From NCBI RefSeq assembly GCF_900091605.1, contig NZ_FMCQ01000001.1, forward strand, positions 509,164 to 573,163: 64,000 nucleotides of DNA, read 5' to 3'. The stretch is from Micromonospora tulbaghiae (GTDB lineage Bacteria > Actinomycetota > Actinomycetes > Mycobacteriales > Micromonosporaceae). Positions 61,099 through 64,000 of this stretch are shown here, in pieces. Positions within the stretch are counted from its first letter, which is position 1. Each line of letters begins with the position of its first letter. The position numbers and the translations under genes are program-made. A model generated the notes under the pieces. It was given only the letters and a program-made list of their open reading frames with translations. It searched no databases and had not been told where the DNA came from.

Positions 61099-62424
61099 GT
61101 GACCACGTCGAACTACGCGACCGAGCGCGAGACGACCGAGGGCAAGGTCTTCACCGTCACCGGCGGGGACTGGGACGAGGTCGTCTCCGGCACGGACCCG
61201 ATCAACGACGAGCGGATCGTCGTCAACATGGGTCCGCAGCACCCGTCCACCCACGGCGTGCTCCGGCTGGTCCTGGAGCTGGAGGGCGAGACGGTCCGCG
61301 AGGCCCGCTCGGTCATCGGCTACCTGCACACCGGCATCGAGAAGAACCTGGAGTACCGCAACTGGGTCCAGGGCTCGACGTTCGTGACCCGGATGGACTA
61401 CCTCGCGCCGCTGTTCAACGAGACGGCGTACGCGCTCGCGGTGGAGAAGCTGCTCGGCATCACCGACGACATCACCGAGCGGGCCACCACCATCCGCGTG
61501 CTGATGATGGAGCTCAACCGCGTCTCGTCGCACCTGGTCTGGCTGGCGACCACCGCCATGGAGCTGGGCGCGATCAACATGATGCTGTACGGCTTCCGCG
61601 AGCGGGAGTACGTCCTCGACATCTTCGAGACCATCACCGGCCTGCGGATGAACCACGCGTACGTGCGGCCGGGCGGTGTGGCGCAGGACGTGCCGGACGA
61701 CGCGATCCGCAAGATCCGCGACTTCCTCCAGCTGATGCCGAAGCGGCTCAAGGAGTACGAGAACCTGCTGTCCGGCCAGCCGATCTGGCTGGAGCGTACG
61801 CAGCACGTGGCGGTGCTCGACGTGACCGCCTGCATGGCGCTCGGCGTCACCGGCCCGGTGCTGCGGTCCGCGGGCCTCGCCTGGGACCTGCGCAAGACCA
61901 TGCCGTACTGCGGTTACGAGACGTACGAGTTCGACGTGCCGACGCACACCGACGGTGACGTGTGGGGCCGCTACCTGGTGCGGGTGGCGGAGATCCGCGA
62001 GTCGCTGAAGCTGATCGAGCAGGCGCTGGACCGCCTGAAGCCCGGCCCGGTGATGGTGTCCGACAAGAAGATCGCCTGGCCGGCGCAGCTCGCCATCGGC
62101 GTGGACGGCATGGGCAACTCGCTCGAGCACGTCGCCAAGATCATGGGTCAGTCGATGGAGTCGCTGATCCACCACTTCAAGCTCGTCACCGAGGGCTTCC
62201 GGGTTCCGCCGGGCCAGGTGTACGTCGGCATCGAGTCGCCCCGCGGCGAGCTGGGCGTGCACGCGGTGTCCGACGGCGGCACCCGGCCCTACCGGGTGCA
62301 CTACCGGGAGCCGAGCTTCGTCAACCTCCAGGCCCTCCCGGCGATGGCCGAGGGCGGCCTGATCGCCGACGTGATCGCCGGCGGCGCCTCGCTGGACCCC
62401 GTGATGGGTGGTTGTGACCGATGA
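61099..62424 (+). CDS. nuoD: NADH-quinone oxidoreductase subunit D
   Basis: A 441-residue 49-kDa-type subunit forming the quinone site with Nuo[14 protein letters not shown] near the N-terminus, [13 protein letters not shown], and the C-terminal [20 protein letters not shown] start 8 bases after GGAGGG. Overlaps nuoE by 4 bases. Confidence 0.97.
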   Translation: MTTSNYATERETTEGKVFTVTGGDWDEVVSGTDPINDERIVVNMGPQHPSTHGVLRLVLELEGETVREARSVIGYLHTGIEKNLEYRNWVQGSTFVTRMDYLAPLFNETAYALAVEKLLGITDDITERATTIRVLMMELNRVSSHLVWLATTAMELGAINMMLYGFREREYVLDIFETITGLRMNHAYVRPGGVAQDVPDDAIRKIRDFLQLMPKRLKEYENLLSGQPIWLERTQHVAVLDVTACMALGVTGPVLRSAGLAWDLRKTMPYCGYETYEFDVPTHTDGDVWGRYLVRVAEIRESLKLIEQALDRLKPGPVMVSDKKIAWPAQLAIGVDGMGNSLEHVAKIMGQSMESLIHHFKLVTEGFRVPPGQVYVGIESPRGELGVHAVSDGGTRPYRVHYREPSFVNLQALPAMAEGGLIADVIAGGASLDPVMGGCDR

Positions 62425-63527
62425 GCTTTTCCGAAACGACTCGCGCCCGCGCGCGGGAGATCATCGCCCGGTACCCGGCGGACCGGTCCCGCTCGGCGCT
62501 GCTGCCGCTGCTGCACCTGGTCCAGTCCGAGGAGGGCTACGTCTCTCCGGCCGGTGTCGAGTTCTGCGCCGAGGTGCTCGGGCTCAACAAGGCCCAGGTC
62601 GGCGCCGTCGCCACCTTCTACACCATGTACAAGCGCAAGCCCACCGGTGAATACCTGGTGAGCGTCTGCACCAACACGATGTGCGACGTGCTCGGCGGGC
62701 AGAAGGTCTACGACACCCTCGCCGAGCACCTCGGTGTGGGGCACGAGGAGACCACCGCCGACGGGAAGATCACCCTGGAGCACGCCGAGTGCCTGGCGGC
62801 GTGCGACTACGGCCCGGTGATGACGGTCAACTACGACTTCTTCGACAACGTGGAGCCGCAGGCCGCGCTCGACGTGGTCGAGGAGCTGCGCGCCGGCGGC
62901 CGGCCGATGCCGACCCGTGGGGCGCGGCTCTGCACGCTCAAGGAGATGGCGGTCCAGCTCGCCGGTTTCGCCGACGAGCGCGACGGCGCGGTGGCTGACG
63001 GCGGGCCGGGCGAGCCGAGCCTGCGCGGCCTGCGCCTGGCCGAGCAGCACGGCGTCTCGGTGCCGGGCTTCGACCCGAAGACGCCGATCCGCAGCAAGGC
63101 CGAGGCCGACCGGGCCGCCGCCGAGGAGAAGGCGAAGGCCGAGGCCGCGAAGCCGGCGCCCGAGCCGGCCAAGGCCGTCGAGCCGGCCAAGCCCGAGGCG
63201 GCCACCGGCAGCACGGCTCCGGACGTGAAGGCGCCGGACGCCAAGTCGCCGCAGGTGCGTACCGCCGAGACCCGGCAGCCGGACGCGGGCACCGCGGTGC
63301 CGGACGCGCCCGGCACGAAGATGCCGGTGGACGGCCCGGCCCCGGCGCCCCGCGACGCGCGGGCGGCCGAGGCGGCCGGCGCGGCGGCGAACCCGCCGGC
63401 CGGCGACGGCAAGCCCGCCGGCGACGCGGCCGGCGCGCAGGAGCGCAACCTCAAGGAAGCGGAATCCGGTACGGGCGCGGACGGCGGCGACCCGGCGGAC
63501 GCGAGCGGAACGGGGGTCCGGAAGTGA
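62421..63527 (+). CDS. nuoE: NADH-quinone oxidoreductase subunit E
   Basis: A 368-residue subunit with the [2Fe-2S] N1a ligands Cys83, Cys88, Cys124 and Cys128. The conserved domain ends near residue 210; the following 150 or so residues are Ala/Pro/Glu/Lys-rich and disordered, longer than in most homologues. Overlaps nuoF by 4 bases. Confidence 0.95.
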   Translation: MSFSETTRARAREIIARYPADRSRSALLPLLHLVQSEEGYVSPAGVEFCAEVLGLNKAQVGAVATFYTMYKRKPTGEYLVSVCTNTMCDVLGGQKVYDTLAEHLGVGHEETTADGKITLEHAECLAACDYGPVMTVNYDFFDNVEPQAALDVVEELRAGGRPMPTRGARLCTLKEMAVQLAGFADERDGAVADGGPGEPSLRGLRLAEQHGVSVPGFDPKTPIRSKAEADRAAAEEKAKAEAAKPAPEPAKAVEPAKPEAATGSTAPDVKAPDAKSPQVRTAETRQPDAGTAVPDAPGTKMPVDGPAPAPRDARAAEAAGAAANPPAGDGKPAGDAAGAQERNLKEAESGTGADGGDPADASGTGVRK

Positions 63528-64000
63528 CCACTCCTCGGCCGGAGACGCTGGCCAAGCTCACGCCGGTGCTCACCAAGCGCTGGCTCTCGCCGGACGCGTG
63601 GCGGCTCGGCACCTACGAGAAGCTGGACGGCTACGCCGCCCTGCGCAAGGCGCTCAAGGCGCACCCGGACGACCTGATCCAGCTGATCAAGGACTCCGGA
63701 CTGCGTGGCCGGGGCGGCGCGGGCTTCCCGACCGGCCTCAAGTGGGGGTTCATCCCGCAGGGCGACGGCAAGCCGCACTACCTGGTGGTGAACGCCGACG
63801 AGGGCGAGCCGGGCACCTGCAAGGACCTGCCGCTGATGACCCACGACCCGCACTCGCTGGTCGAGGGCGTCATCATCGCCTCGTACGCGATCCGGGCCAA
63901 CCGGGCGTACATCTACATCCGCGGTGAGGCGGTGCACGCCGCCCGGCGGCTGCGCAGCGCGGTCGACGAGGCGTACGCCAAGGGTTATCTCGGCCGGAAC
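63524..64000 (+). CDS. nuoF: NADH-quinone oxidoreductase subunit F, 3' truncated
   Basis: The first 159 residues of the NADH-binding subunit: [17 protein letters not shown] (FMN/NADH site) and [14 protein letters not shown]. It runs off the window end. GTG start overlaps the nuoE stop. Confidence 0.95.
   Translation, partial: MTTPRPETLAKLTPVLTKRWLSPDAWRLGTYEKLDGYAALRKALKAHPDDLIQLIKDSGLRGRGGAGFPTGLKWGFIPQGDGKPHYLVVNADEGEPGTCKDLPLMTHDPHSLVEGVIIASYAIRANRAYIYIRGEAVHAARRLRSAVDEAYAKGYLGRN

Overview
The window is a high-GC actinomycete chromosome segment and most resembles Micromonospora or a close Micromonosporaceae relative. This rests on very high third-position GC, frequent GTG starts, BldC- and ESX-type proteins, the futalosine route to menaquinone, system II cytochrome c maturation and a 14-subunit-type nuo operon. 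The genus is inferred from gene content, because no database could be searched. No tRNA, rRNA, CRISPR array, prophage or complete insertion sequence was seen.

Layout. 1-2.8 kb: a hybrid sensor kinase (5' end cut off) and a response regulator. 2.8-5.9 kb: a GbsR/MarR regulator divergent from a two-gene exporter, with a clear operator between them. 6.0-12.6 kb: a STAS protein, then hemL, a histidine phosphatase and the system II cytochrome c genes (TlpA/ResA-like, ccdA, resB, ccsB). 12.6-22.9 kb: small regulators, an AhpD-like protein, late menaquinone genes (ubiD, mqnP, ubiX) with a terpene synthase between them, BldC, an Lrp regulator, an SDR, a Cds1-like PLP enzyme and a small regulator locus that looks degenerate. 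22.9-28.7 kb: a DEAD-box helicase, a proline-rich tail-anchored protein and a secreted NlpC/P60 hydrolase. 28.9-33.8 kb: mqnE, small membrane proteins, a C39-like peptidase and an M14 carboxypeptidase. 33.8-37 kb: a cobalamin riboswitch and a BtuFCD-type importer. 37-44.2 kb: a VOC protein, an ABC-2 exporter, a four-gene EspC/WXG100/YbaB/PH-like cassette and HelR. 44.4-49.2 kb: an ArsR-MFS pair, mqnA and two paralogous secreted SxxK hydrolases. 49.5-53.3 kb: paaABCDE. 53.4-59.1 kb: a DUF3592-like protein, an amidase with a separate signal-peptide ORF, mqnC, menG and a geranylgeranyl-reductase-type flavoprotein. 59.3-64 kb: nuoABCDE and the start of nuoF.

How the genes work together. The region is dominated by respiratory-chain biogenesis. 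mqnA, mqnE, mqnC, UbiD/UbiX, the prenyltransferase and menG make menaquinone. The GGR-type enzyme may saturate its side chain. NuoA-F feeds electrons into it. The ResB/CcsB system matures c-type cytochromes, and HemL supplies heme precursor.

Most unusual features. (1) A 51-bp repeat sits at three operon junctions; at two of them it starts on the upstream stop codon and ends in the downstream Shine-Dalgarno. (2) A 57-bp tandem repeat at the paaA-paaB junction could be translated in frame. (3) A 60-bp MITE-like palindromic element lies in frame inside ccdA and brings a TTA codon. (4) Long perfect hairpins stand at most convergent gene ends, some with a shared GATCTTG core. (5) The EspC-WXG100-YbaB-PH cassette has no secretion machinery nearby.
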